Source: Pseudomonas sp. QS1027 (GTDB lineage: Bacteria > Pseudomonadota > Gammaproteobacteria > Pseudomonadales > Pseudomonadaceae). From it: a DNA stretch of 64,000 nt. Shown piece after piece: positions 8,288 to 17,103 of this stretch. The stretch is taken from NCBI RefSeq assembly GCF_002814235.1, contig NZ_PHSU01000030.1, forward strand, positions 62,001 through 126,000. Direction: 5' to 3'. Every line of letters starts with the position of its first letter. Positions within the stretch are counted from its first letter, which is position 1. The position numbers and the translations under genes were made by a program. The notes beneath the pieces are model-generated. The model was given only the letters and a program-made list of their open reading frames with translations, made no database searches and was not told the origin of the DNA.

Positions 8288-8893
8288 ATGAATGAATTGC
8301 TGACTCGCCGCCAGGTCGTTGCCGGCCTTGGCCTGCTCGGCCTCGGTGCGCTGGCCGGTTGCGACAGCTCCAACGGCCTGTCGTACAAATACGGCAAGGA
8401 CCTGAGCGACGAGATCCTCGGGCGAACCTTCAAACTGAAGGACACCGCCGGCAACGTCAAAACGCTGTCCAGCTACCGCGGCATGATGCCGATGGTGTTT
8501 TTCGGCTTCACCCAGTGCCCGGCCGTCTGCCCGACCGCGCTGGCCAGGGCGGTACAGGCCAAGAAGCTGATGGGCGTGGATGGCGACCGGCTGCAGGTGA
8601 TCTTCATCACCCTGGACCCGGAACGCGATACGCCCAAGGTGCTCGATGCCTATGTAAAGGCCTTCGACCCGAGCTTTGTCGCGCTCTACGGCACGCTGGA
8701 AGAAACCGCGGCCACCGCCAAGGAATTCAAGGTGTTCTACGAGAAGATCCCCAGCGGCTCGACCTACACGCTGTCCCATTCGGCGACCAGTTTTGTCTAT
8801 GACACGCGGGGCGTATTGCGCCTGGGGCTGTCGCCATCGCTGTCGGCCAAACAGTGCGCCGAAGACTTGCTCACAGTGATGGAAGTCTGCTGA
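8288..8893 (+). CDS. SCO1/SenC family copper-binding lipoprotein
   Basis: SCO proteins help assemble the CuA centre of cytochrome oxidase and act as periplasmic thiol/copper proteins. The 201-residue product begins with RRQ and a hydrophobic stretch ending in the lipobox LAGC, so it is probably lipidated. The copper motif CPAVC (in FTQCPAVCPTALA) and the distal conserved histidine in LSHSATSFVYD are both present, as is the thioredoxin-like VIFITLDPERDTP. Start ATG 8288 sits at the signal peptide. The stop overlaps a possible start of the next gene (TGATG), indicating an operon with the PCu(A)C chaperone. Confidence 0.92.
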   Translation: MNELLTRRQVVAGLGLLGLGALAGCDSSNGLSYKYGKDLSDEILGRTFKLKDTAGNVKTLSSYRGMMPMVFFGFTQCPAVCPTALARAVQAKKLMGVDGDRLQVIFITLDPERDTPKVLDAYVKAFDPSFVALYGTLEETAATAKEFKVFYEKIPSGSTYTLSHSATSFVYDTRGVLRLGLSPSLSAKQCAEDLLTVMEVC

Positions 8894-8922
8894 TGAATAC
8901 TCGAATTTATAAGGTTGCAGCC

Positions 8923-9387
8923 ATGAAACCCTTGAACGTCCTGATGTTGTCCCTGCTCGCACTGCTGAGTGTCCCGGCCTTTGCCGAAACCCGCGTGGAT
9001 GATGCCTGGGTACGCGCCACCGTACCCGGCCAGCCTTCGACCGGGGCCTTTATGCGGATCACCTCGAGTGACGACGCCAAGCTGCTGGAGGCGAAATCGC
9101 CGGTGGCCAAGATCGTGCAGATCCACCAGTCGAAGATGGACAACGACGTGATGAGCATGCAGCCGGTGGCATTCGTGCCGTTGCCGGCGGGCAAGACCGT
9201 GGCCATCGAGCCCGAGGGTTATCACGTGATGCTGATCGACCTGGTGGGGCAGGTGAAGGAGGGCGATGAAGTGCCGCTGACCCTGGTGGTGGAAAACGCC
9301 AAGGGCGTCAAGGAATCCATCGAAGTCAAGGCCAAGGCCCGGGCACTGAACAGCATGGCCGATCACGGCGACATGCACGGAATGTAG
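8923..9387 (+). CDS. Periplasmic copper chaperone PCu(A)C
   Basis: PCu(A)C proteins bind Cu(I) in the periplasm and deliver it, with SCO, to cytochrome oxidase CuA. After a signal peptide (LNVLMLSLLALLSVPAFA) the mature domain shows the family's His/Met copper ligands: HQSKM followed by MSMQPV and the distal HVM in GYHVMLIDL. The last residues, NSMADHGDMHGM, add His and Met that may also bind copper. I chose ATG 8923 because AAGG precedes it and it begins the signal peptide; an ATG at 8893, overlapping the SCO stop, would add 10 residues. It converges on tssA with a 9-base gap. Confidence 0.92.
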   Translation: MKPLNVLMLSLLALLSVPAFAETRVDDAWVRATVPGQPSTGAFMRITSSDDAKLLEAKSPVAKIVQIHQSKMDNDVMSMQPVAFVPLPAGKTVAIEPEGYHVMLIDLVGQVKEGDEVPLTLVVENAKGVKESIEVKAKARALNSMADHGDMHGM

Positions 9388-9396
9388 GTGCTGCAC

Positions 9397-10482
9397 TCAA
9401 GGCAGGACCCCGAGCAGCCTCCAGATCCGCTGGATATCGGGGTCTGCCTTGATCAGTTCGCCAAGCAGTTCCGGCAGCTCCATGTTCCCCCAATCGACCG
9501 CCCGGTTGATCAGGTAGGGCACCGGGCTGTGGGGCTCGACCCGTTTCAGATAGTCGGAAATAACCTTCAACTGTCGGTAGGCGGCCTGGCGTGACTCCGG
9601 CGCCGACAGCGGCAGGGGCGCCGTAGTCGCGGCAACAGGCTCCTCGATCGTCGGTTCAGGCGGCAGGCTGACTTGCACAGGCAGCGGTTCCGGGTGCATG
9701 GCGATAAACTCCCGCAAAGCTTGAACATGTAGATCGAGGATGTTCTGCAACGCGGCGAAGCTCGGCGCGTCGCCACCCAACTGGCTGTCGCCCCAGCGGT
9801 TCAGCCGCTCAACGTTCTGCAAGCAGGCATTGAACAACTGTAACCGCGCGTCGAGCTGATCGACTGGAACCCGCAGCACGGCCTCGCGCCAGTCACGCAG
9901 CAGGTCTTGCGACTCCTGCGCCAGAGCCTTGACCTTGCGCTCTTCACTTTTGTTCAGCAGCTGTTTCTGCGCGCGCATCCACTGCTCCAGCGTCAGGCTT
10001 TCGAACCCCCGCGCCGCGCCACCCAGCAAGGGCAGGCGAATATTCAGCAACAGACTGTACTGGCGCACCAGCAGACCCAGTGGCGAGGCCAGCCAGCTGG
10101 CGTCGTCGCCCCGGGGGTAGAGGGTCTGCCCATAACGCTCGCAAAGCCCGACCACCAGTTCCAGTGCCACACACACGCCGGGCAATTGATAGCGCTGCAA
10201 CCAGGCCTCTCCCAGCCAGGTCGCCACCAGCAGGTCCTTGCTCTGCTTGTTCAGCAGGTCGCTGGCCAGGTTCTCCACCGTCGACCAGTCGGCGCGCTTG
10301 AGGTCGGTCTGCCAGACCCCGGTGGGCAGGCTGGCATCGTCTTCACGACGGGCCTCGCGCAATACGTCGATCTCGGGCGCCGAGCGCAAGCTGATACCGG
10401 CCGGATCGGCGCCGGGCAGGGGATCGATCAGGCCCGGTAAGCGCAGGCGCAGTTGATCGAGGGAGGGTGTGTCGATAGTCAT
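9397..10482 (-). CDS. tssA: T6SS protein TssA (ImpA N-terminal domain)
   Basis: TssA caps or primes sheath and tube assembly on the T6SS baseplate. The 361-residue protein has the ImpA_N domain in its first 110 residues (PLPGADPAGISLR, then DWSTVENLASDLLNKQSKDLLVA as two blocks) and ends with the short-form C-terminal domain (VEPHSPVPYLINRAVDW). It overlaps the tssM stop by 4 bases and is the last gene of the leftward group tssJ-K-L-M-A. Family and place agree. Confidence 0.92.
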   Translation of the reverse strand: MTIDTPSLDQLRLRLPGLIDPLPGADPAGISLRSAPEIDVLREARREDDASLPTGVWQTDLKRADWSTVENLASDLLNKQSKDLLVATWLGEAWLQRYQLPGVCVALELVVGLCERYGQTLYPRGDDASWLASPLGLLVRQYSLLLNIRLPLLGGAARGFESLTLEQWMRAQKQLLNKSEERKVKALAQESQDLLRDWREAVLRVPVDQLDARLQLFNACLQNVERLNRWGDSQLGGDAPSFAALQNILDLHVQALREFIAMHPEPLPVQVSLPPEPTIEEPVAATTAPLPLSAPESRQAAYRQLKVISDYLKRVEPHSPVPYLINRAVDWGNMELPELLGELIKADPDIQRIWRLLGVLP

Positions 10483-13400
10483 TGCGGGATCTCGGTACTG
10501 GCCACTGGCAGCGGGAAGACCGACCCATAGGGCGAGGCCGGCACGCGCGTCGGCAAGGTGCTCAGGGTCAACGGCTGCTTGCCGCCAACCGCCTTGAGCG
10601 ACAGGCGCAGGAACATCAGGGCGTTGGCATTGCCCGGCAGAGGCGAACGCAACGGCAGTTGCAACGCCAGCGGCCGGTCCCCCTCATCCTGGGTCGCAAA
10701 GTGATTGCCGGCCTGGTTGGCATGGATAAATCGAAGCAAGGCCCAGGTGCCTTCGTATGACCAGCTGGCTTGCACGTCGGTCACGGCCAGCGCCGGTTGT
10801 TTCGGATCGTCCAGCGGCCGTTGGCTACTGCCCTTGGCCCAACGCAGGGCCAGGCGGACAGGTTCGCCGACGGTCCAATTGGCGTGGCTGAGGTTTTCGG
10901 CCGGATAGCCGACTTCCCGTGGGCCGGTGGCGAGGTTCCAGTCAATCACCTGGTCGGCGCCACGTTCTTCCTCGCGGTCGGTACGCCAACGGATTTCCAG
11001 GTCCAGGCCGCGCACGCCATCCTTGTCCCGCAGCAGCAACGGCCCGAGCCAGGCCCGGGCATTTTGCAGGTTGAACAGGAACTCGGCGGCGGCGGACGAT
11101 TGTGGCGAGCGGTTGTTTTCAAGGCCGCTGAAGGCGCTGGGCAGGTTCTTGTCGATCAGGTCGAGGAATTCACGGACCCGGTCGGGGTTCGCATCAACCT
11201 GGGTGTCGTCGCCGCTGAAGGGAAAACGCCCGGCCAGGTAGGTACTGAAGTAATCGCCCAGGTGCTTCCAGGCCACTGCGGCAGTGTAATTCTGCAAACT
11301 GTCGCAGCGTTGCTGCGCCCGGTCATGGGCGCTGCGGGCGAGCAGGGCGATATTGCCTTGCCCCATCGGCAGGATGGAATCGGTGAGGATCTTGGCGCAG
11401 TTACCCAGGTCCATGTCATTGAAATCGCGCAGGACCATCTGCTGGTATTGCAGTGGCGAGCTCGCCGGGTTCTGGTCGCCGTACTTCTTGAGTTCGGCAC
11501 TCATGTCGACAAAGCTGTCGAGGGTCCCATTGTCGCTGGTCGAGAGTCGGTCACGCTGCTGGTCAAGCCACTCGATGGCCGGACGTGCAGTGCCCAGCGA
11601 GTCGCCGATCAGCGTGAACTGTTGGCTCAAGGCCAGTTTCAGTGCCTGCGGATCACTTTCCCGGAAGCTGCGCAGCGACAGGTTGCGGGTACCGTCCCAT
11701 TGACTGAAGTCGATGGGCTGGCGGAACAGCGGCAGGGCGGCGATCTCGTTCGAGGCACGGCGCAGGTCGTTCAGCGCGCGAGCATTCAACTCTTGCCGCA
11801 ATAGCTCGATCTGGCGAGAGTCGCCGATGTCGCTGAACACTTGCAGCACTTGCAGGGCCTTGTCGGCGGGCAGGTTGAAGGTCGTGCCGCTATCGACACT
11901 CGGGGGTTTGCTGCCGCTCAGGCTGGAGACGTTGTTCAGGCTTTGCCACATGGCGGCGGCGGTCGCCGAGCGGGCGGCGCTGATCATGGCCTTGCGGTAG
12001 GGCGCGGGCAGTTCCGCCACGCTCTGTTGCAGCCAGAGCTGGTAGCTGTCGTGATAGTGCAGCGCCGCATCCAGCTTGCCGCTGTCCAGCTCACGCAGCC
12101 CCTGGCCGCTCAGCGGTGGGGCATCGTCCTGGTTCAGGGCCATCTGGCTGAAGTCCTGGTGCAACAGCGCCGCGACCACCTGCCCGAGTTTGTCGACGTT
12201 GGCTTGCAACTCCAGGGCACCGCTGCTTTGTTGCCGCAAAATACCCTGTTCCTCGTCACCCTGTTCCAGCCAGCGGTCGTGGAAGGTCCGTTTCGAGTTG
12301 TCGGCATAACGCTCGACCTGGTCGACGGCGACGCTGCCGATCAATGCACTTTGCCGGGCTTTTTCGAGTCCTTCCTGATAGCCGGGCGCCAACTGCGCGC
12401 CGGTGCCCTGGCTCCAGGCCGCATTGGTCAGGGTCAGCAGCTGGCGCAGTTGGGAAATGGAAGTGTCCAGTTCTTCAAGCTCGGCGAGGCTGTTGCGCTG
12501 GCCGCCCTGCAAGGCTCGCAGTTGGCTGTTCACGGCGCCGGCGGTGGCACTGAAATCGGAACTGGCGAACAGGCTGTCGAGCCACAGATTCATGGCATCG
12601 ACGTAGCGCTTGGCAATCTGCGGCTTGATCGGGTCCAGTTGCACCGGACTGGCCAGCGGCACTTCTGCCGTGGCCAGCAGGCTGTTGTAGTCATTGCTCA
12701 GCGGCAGGGCCTTGGTCTGGAAATTGAATCCGAACAACTCGTTGGCCAGGGCGATGGCATCGTCCAGTGGGCGTTGGTCGCCTTGCAGGCTCTGGGCGAA
12801 GCGTTTGTTGTGTCGCTCCACCGCCAGGGCCTGGTCGAGCACCTGCATGGCTTGCCGGTAGGCCTCTTCATTGTTGCTGCTGCCGATCCTCGGACGCGTC
12901 GCCACGCGAGGTGTAATCAGGCTAGTGATCTCGTCCTGCAGCTTGCCTTTGAGCGGCGTGAACAACTGCACCCGGGCCCGGGTACGCAGTTCCTGCGCCA
13001 GTTGCTGGTCCAGTGAGGAGAACCACGAACCGGGCAGGATCGAGGTACTCATATGCCAACGCGGCGCGGCCTGGAGCAGGCGCCAGAAACTGGCGATGCG
13101 CTCGCGCGCGGCGTCGTCATCGACGGTCACCGGGTTATGCGCCTGGTCCTCGTGCAGCAAAGTACTCAACTGTGTCGCGGCATCGCCACGGCCATGCCAG
13201 GCCCAGAGCATGCCGATCACCCAGACCAGCCCGATCACGCCCACGGCCAGTGCCACCAGGCGCTGCCAGCGTTGGCGCAATTGCAGGATACGGGTGATGG
13301 GTTGTGCCAGGCCTTGCTCAGCGATGATCCGTTGCCGCCACAGGCGCGTAGTGAATAGCGGCGGTGTGGGGATTGGCGCCGGGCCTGCGGCAAAGGGGTC

Positions 13401-14300
13401 GGCATCGGCCGCCGGCGCAGCTGGACTGGCCTGGGCACTGAAATAGATGCCGCGCAAGCGCGGCGCTTCGCCCATGGCATTGCCCTGGAACACCGGATCG
13501 CACAACGAACGCAGGGGGTCGTGCAAGGCTTGCAATTGCCGGGGCAGCAGATACAACTCGGCGTCTACCTGGCCGCGCAAGGTACCGATTTCCACCAGCA
13601 GGTCGGCCAGGGTCTGTTCGACCAGGCCCAGGCCCTGGTTGATCCAGTCCGGGTGCCAAGGGGTTTGCGCCGTGTAGGGCGAGGTCCAGCCAAAGGGTGC
13701 GTCTTTCGCTGCGGTTGGCAGCACCTCGAGCAATTGGGGGGTGCCGGGCAGACTCTCGAAACCACTCAGGAGCATATACACCGGCAGGCTCAGGCCGAGG
13801 CGCTGCTGCAGATCGATGAACTTGCGTCGGACTGCCAAGCCGGCCGCGGCGGTATCCTGATCGGGCGCCAGCTGCTCCAGGTCGCAGAGCCAGATAATGC
13901 CATCCGCCGGCCGATTGGCCCGAGCCTGCAGCAGCAACTCCAGGAGCTGGCGCCAGAGCTTGAGCTGCACGCTGGCGCGCTCGCTATGGCTGAACAGGGG
14001 CGCAGGGACCACCAGGACCGCGCCGTCGGGACCATACCACCAACGTCCAAACCAGGCCGGTTGCGCCGTGGCGGTCAATCCCCAGCCGCTGAGCAGCGCT
14101 TCGATCTGCGGCGCATCGCCGAGCATCAGCACCCACGGTGTCTCATAACGGTCGTGCACGCCCAGCGCCTGTTCCCACTCGCTCACCGCGGCATAGAAAC
14201 TGCGGTTGGCGCCGTTCAGTCGCGCGGAGTACTTCCACAACAGTGCCGCGACCACCACCAGCAAGAGCAGGACCGCGAGTATTTCACCCAGGTAAGCCAT
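10479..14300 (-). CDS. tssM: T6SS inner-membrane protein TssM (IcmF/VasK)
   Basis: TssM spans the inner membrane and reaches the outer-membrane lipoprotein TssJ, forming the trans-envelope channel with TssL. The 1273-residue protein has one N-terminal helix (about residues 5-23, ILAVLLLLVVVAALLW), a cytoplasmic domain, a second helix (about 348-368) and a long periplasmic region. Many TssM proteins have two N-terminal helices and a Walker A NTPase site; here the equivalent position reads VLMLGDAPQIEALL, with no GxxxxGK[ST], so nucleotide binding is doubtful. It overlaps tssL by one base and tssA by four. Confidence 0.94.
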   Translation of the reverse strand: MAYLGEILAVLLLLVVVAALLWKYSARLNGANRSFYAAVSEWEQALGVHDRYETPWVLMLGDAPQIEALLSGWGLTATAQPAWFGRWWYGPDGAVLVVPAPLFSHSERASVQLKLWRQLLELLLQARANRPADGIIWLCDLEQLAPDQDTAAAGLAVRRKFIDLQQRLGLSLPVYMLLSGFESLPGTPQLLEVLPTAAKDAPFGWTSPYTAQTPWHPDWINQGLGLVEQTLADLLVEIGTLRGQVDAELYLLPRQLQALHDPLRSLCDPVFQGNAMGEAPRLRGIYFSAQASPAAPAADADPFAAGPAPIPTPPLFTTRLWRQRIIAEQGLAQPITRILQLRQRWQRLVALAVGVIGLVWVIGMLWAWHGRGDAATQLSTLLHEDQAHNPVTVDDDAARERIASFWRLLQAAPRWHMSTSILPGSWFSSLDQQLAQELRTRARVQLFTPLKGKLQDEITSLITPRVATRPRIGSSNNEEAYRQAMQVLDQALAVERHNKRFAQSLQGDQRPLDDAIALANELFGFNFQTKALPLSNDYNSLLATAEVPLASPVQLDPIKPQIAKRYVDAMNLWLDSLFASSDFSATAGAVNSQLRALQGGQRNSLAELEELDTSISQLRQLLTLTNAAWSQGTGAQLAPGYQEGLEKARQSALIGSVAVDQVERYADNSKRTFHDRWLEQGDEEQGILRQQSSGALELQANVDKLGQVVAALLHQDFSQMALNQDDAPPLSGQGLRELDSGKLDAALHYHDSYQLWLQQSVAELPAPYRKAMISAARSATAAAMWQSLNNVSSLSGSKPPSVDSGTTFNLPADKALQVLQVFSDIGDSRQIELLRQELNARALNDLRRASNEIAALPLFRQPIDFSQWDGTRNLSLRSFRESDPQALKLALSQQFTLIGDSLGTARPAIEWLDQQRDRLSTSDNGTLDSFVDMSAELKKYGDQNPASSPLQYQQMVLRDFNDMDLGNCAKILTDSILPMGQGNIALLARSAHDRAQQRCDSLQNYTAAVAWKHLGDYFSTYLAGRFPFSGDDTQVDANPDRVREFLDLIDKNLPSAFSGLENNRSPQSSAAAEFLFNLQNARAWLGPLLLRDKDGVRGLDLEIRWRTDREEERGADQVIDWNLATGPREVGYPAENLSHANWTVGEPVRLALRWAKGSSQRPLDDPKQPALAVTDVQASWSYEGTWALLRFIHANQAGNHFATQDEGDRPLALQLPLRSPLPGNANALMFLRLSLKAVGGKQPLTLSTLPTRVPASPYGSVFPLPVASTEIPQ

Positions 14301-15067
14301 CAGCGCTTGAGCTCCGTGACCAGTGTTTGCCGATCCTGCTCAAGCGCAGGCTGCACCCGGTATTGAATGTTCAACCAGAACCCCTGGCTGATGGCGAGCA
14401 ACAGCAAAAATCCCAACCCCAGGGCCAGGCCCAGCCGGTAACCGTCGGGCAGGCTGCGGCGTACCGGCAGCTGTTGCGGTGCGATGGCGCTCGGGCCTTG
14501 CAGTTGCTGGGCAATGTCGTTGGGTGTGGCGCTGCGCTGGCGGATGAAGGTGAACAAGCTGCGCCGCCATTTTTCGTGCAGGGCCGGGCCGCTGCCGTTG
14601 CGCAGCCTCCCCTGGAAACCGAGGATCAGGCAGTACAGGTAGACGCTGCCCAGGTCGCGCAGGGCCGGGTCGCGGGTTTCCAGGAGTTTCTTGATGGCAA
14701 CCGGAATCCGGTCGCCGGCCGAACGCGTGCCGAACATGCGGGTTTCCATCGGCAGGTCCTGCCAGATGGATTGCCCTGGCCAGTCTTCGAACAACAGGTG
14801 TTCGTCGACCAGCCCGACGAAGGCGAAGAGCGTCGCCTTGGCTTGCTGGCCCTGGGCATCGCCGACGGCGGCGAAGGTACTGCGCCATAGCCGCCGGGCA
14901 ATCTGACTGACTTGCTCGGCCACTTGCACGACCTGGACCTTGGCCTCGGTGGTATGTGGCAGGGCCTGCCAGAACACCAGCCATTCATTCCAGGCCCGGT
15001 TGAAGGCGCTGCTCAGGGGCGCCGCCTCGAAGGTGTCGAGCGTCGGCAGTGCGTCATTATCCAACAT
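14300..15067 (-). CDS. tssL: T6SS inner-membrane protein TssL (DotU/IcmH)
   Basis: TssL is a tail-anchored partner of TssM that contacts the baseplate. The 255-residue protein has the helical DotU cytoplasmic domain (NRAWNEWLVFWQALP near the N-terminus, LFAFVGLVDEHLLFED in the middle, with LYCLILGFQGRL further on) and one C-terminal membrane helix (about residues 212-230, LGLALGLGFLLLLAISQGF). It lacks the extra peptidoglycan-binding OmpA domain of extended TssL forms. It overlaps tssM by one base. Confidence 0.93.
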   Translation of the reverse strand: MLDNDALPTLDTFEAAPLSSAFNRAWNEWLVFWQALPHTTEAKVQVVQVAEQVSQIARRLWRSTFAAVGDAQGQQAKATLFAFVGLVDEHLLFEDWPGQSIWQDLPMETRMFGTRSAGDRIPVAIKKLLETRDPALRDLGSVYLYCLILGFQGRLRNGSGPALHEKWRRSLFTFIRQRSATPNDIAQQLQGPSAIAPQQLPVRRSLPDGYRLGLALGLGFLLLLAISQGFWLNIQYRVQPALEQDRQTLVTELKR

Positions 15068-15090
15068 CGCTCATCAATCCCTGATCCGGT

Positions 15091-16431
15091 TCAGTCCCGA
15101 GTGGCGTCGAATATCATGATCTCAACAGGTTCGACCCTTGCACTGCCCGGAGGCATGTACAGGCACAGGTCGGCATCAGGTGAGAACCAATCACCCGCGG
15201 CCTGCAAGGTGAACAGGCGAATATCTTCGGCAACGCCGTAGGCGACCTGGTCATTGCGCCCCAGCACGTTGAACGCCAACCCATGGGAACGTTGCTGGAT
15301 CAGGGGCGGCAATTGTGCCCGGGAGGCCCTGAATGCGTTTTGCAGCCAATCCCCTGCCGCCTGTGGCGTGGCGCCGGAAGGCATGCGCAGGCCGATGACC
15401 AACTGTTGGATCGGCGTCTGCCGGTCCAGCAGGGCAATGGAAAAATGCTTGTCCTTGTAGTCGAAGCTGCGTCGAGTGTAGCTCGCGCGAATGTTGTTGA
15501 GCTGGCCTTCGATCCAGTCAAGCACCTGGGCGAAGCCCGGCAGCATATCGTCGAACAGCAAGGGGCTGAAACGCGGCAGCGTCTCTTCCGGCTGCAATCC
15601 ATACAGAGCGCCAACCAGACCGGTCAACTGCAGGTAGAGTGCCATCGGCGAAGCCACACCGGTATCCAGCGTGGCCTGCAATTCCGGCAGCCGGGAGCCG
15701 ATCGCGAGCAATTGCCCACGCAGTTCGGCGCCCTCCAGGGTCTTGCCGGCGTCCTGCGCCAGGCGCCAGCGGCCTTTGAGAAAGTCGCATTTGCTGCGGG
15801 CCAGCAGGCAGGCCTTGCCGATCCGTTCACCGATCATCGAGTCCGCTGCCAGCACAGGGCAGGGCGCCACATAGTCGAGTTGGCTGAACACACCACCCGA
15901 ATGGCTCATACGCATCAGTGGCAGGCAGATCGAGTCGGAGAGCTGGTTTTCCGTGACCAGGCGCACGATGGGGCGCCAGACACACACGGTGTCAGGCGTC
16001 GGGGCGTCGCTGCCGTTCAGGTCCACGGCCTTGATATTGAGTGAACGCAGCCGGCCGCTGACCTCGCCGAGCAGCCCCGCACGCCACAGAGGATCGACCG
16101 CCAGGTAAACCATGAGGGTGCTCTGCTTCTGGAAATCATCGGCAGTCAGTTTGAGTTCGAGCGGGTAGTGCTCTTTATCCTTGACGGCATCCAGATCGAC
16201 TATCAGGCCATCGGGCATCACGGCCTCGAGGGCCTTGATGGTGATCGTGCCGCTGTCCAGCACCTCTGATTCGATGTACTGAACACCCCAGTACCAGGGC
16301 CTGGCATTGGCCGCGAGCCGGGCACTTACGCCCTCGGCATGCAGGCCCTGCAACTGGAAATGCTGTGGCAGCAGATGCATGCCCTCACTCCAGCAGATCG
16401 CATCCGGTATTGCATCCGGTATAGCGCGCAT
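15091..16431 (-). CDS. tssK: T6SS baseplate protein TssK
   Basis: TssK links the TssE-F-G wedge to the TssL-TssM membrane complex. The 446-residue product begins with the conserved segment ICWSEGMHLLPQHFQLQ and continues with GVQYIESEVLDSG, typical of TssK (VasE/ImpJ). The C-terminal receptor-binding domain includes LAFNVLGRNDQVAYGV. The start is supported by AGGAG six bases upstream. It lies 32 bases after tssJ and 23 bases before tssL. Confidence 0.94.
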   Translation of the reverse strand: MRAIPDAIPDAICWSEGMHLLPQHFQLQGLHAEGVSARLAANARPWYWGVQYIESEVLDSGTITIKALEAVMPDGLIVDLDAVKDKEHYPLELKLTADDFQKQSTLMVYLAVDPLWRAGLLGEVSGRLRSLNIKAVDLNGSDAPTPDTVCVWRPIVRLVTENQLSDSICLPLMRMSHSGGVFSQLDYVAPCPVLAADSMIGERIGKACLLARSKCDFLKGRWRLAQDAGKTLEGAELRGQLLAIGSRLPELQATLDTGVASPMALYLQLTGLVGALYGLQPEETLPRFSPLLFDDMLPGFAQVLDWIEGQLNNIRASYTRRSFDYKDKHFSIALLDRQTPIQQLVIGLRMPSGATPQAAGDWLQNAFRASRAQLPPLIQQRSHGLAFNVLGRNDQVAYGVAEDIRLFTLQAAGDWFSPDADLCLYMPPGSARVEPVEIMIFDATRD

Positions 16432-16463
16432 CCTTCACTCCTAGCCTTCCTGGAATACGGTTT

Positions 16464-16943
16464 TCACTGGCCTTGGGCATCGAGCAGACGCATCTCGCGG
16501 GCGCCGACCTTGAGCCAAATATCCGGTTGTTTGTCGAGCAGTAATCGGTGTGCGCCCGGTGTACTGTAGCCAGCGAACAACAACACGCCTTCAGCCTTTT
16601 CACCTTGCAGGGGATTGCTCGCGAACGTCACCAGTTTCCCGGGAACCACTTCCAGGCTCCAGACGTTGAAACCCTGGGGGAAATCGCGACGCAGCTGCTC
16701 ACGCTGGGCGAACCACTGGTTGGCCGGCGTGCCCTTGAGACGCTCGAGCAATTGCGGATCGGCGACGGCGACAAAGTCCAGGGGCAGTGGTGTGTCGCTG
16801 TTGGCTTTGGGCTCGACATCGACTATGACTTTCTGCAGCGCGACCTTGGGCGCGAACAGGCTGCAACCACTTATCTGAAATATCATGAAAAAAGCTAGCG
16901 CGCAGCTGCTACCGAGGAACTTAATTCGCTTCATAGGATTCAA
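16464..16943 (-). CDS. tssJ: T6SS outer-membrane lipoprotein TssJ
   Basis: TssJ is the outer-membrane lipoprotein that holds the periplasmic end of TssM. The 159-residue product has a signal peptide ending in a lipobox (FQISGC, Cys at about residue 27) and the small TssJ beta-sandwich, with PLPLDFVAVAD and PGAHRLLLDKQPDIWLKV. The ATG at 16943 or the internal one at 16934 could be used. It is the first gene of the leftward T6SS operon, divergent from tssB across 160 bases. Confidence 0.88.
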   Translation of the reverse strand: MNPMKRIKFLGSSCALAFFMIFQISGCSLFAPKVALQKVIVDVEPKANSDTPLPLDFVAVADPQLLERLKGTPANQWFAQREQLRRDFPQGFNVWSLEVVPGKLVTFASNPLQGEKAEGVLLFAGYSTPGAHRLLLDKQPDIWLKVGAREMRLLDAQGQ

Positions 16944-17103
16944 ATATAGGTTTTGCCAGATATTTCTTGCTTGTCTTATAGACCTCTTCTAAGGTTTTGC
17001 ACAGTCGATTTTCCTACAGAAAATTCGCACCAAGGCTGTCGGAAAAGGTTTATACCACCAGGAGCGCGTTGCCGTTCGGTAGGCGCGCCAGAAGGAGAAG
17101 GGC
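16944..17103. promoter_or_regulatory. Divergent promoter region of the T6SS operons
   Basis: This AT-richer 160-base stretch separates tssJ (leftward) from tssB (rightward). A possible rightward sigma-70 promoter is TTGCCA (16953-16958), 18 bases, TATAGA (16977-16982). I see no clear -24/-12 sigma-54 site. AAGGAG just before ATG 17104 is a good tssB ribosome binding site. Confidence 0.4.

Noticed and set aside
10770-11804. Plus-strand open frame opposite tssM
   Set aside because: It is antisense to a well-supported TssM; the composition is that of a reversed GC-rich codon pattern.
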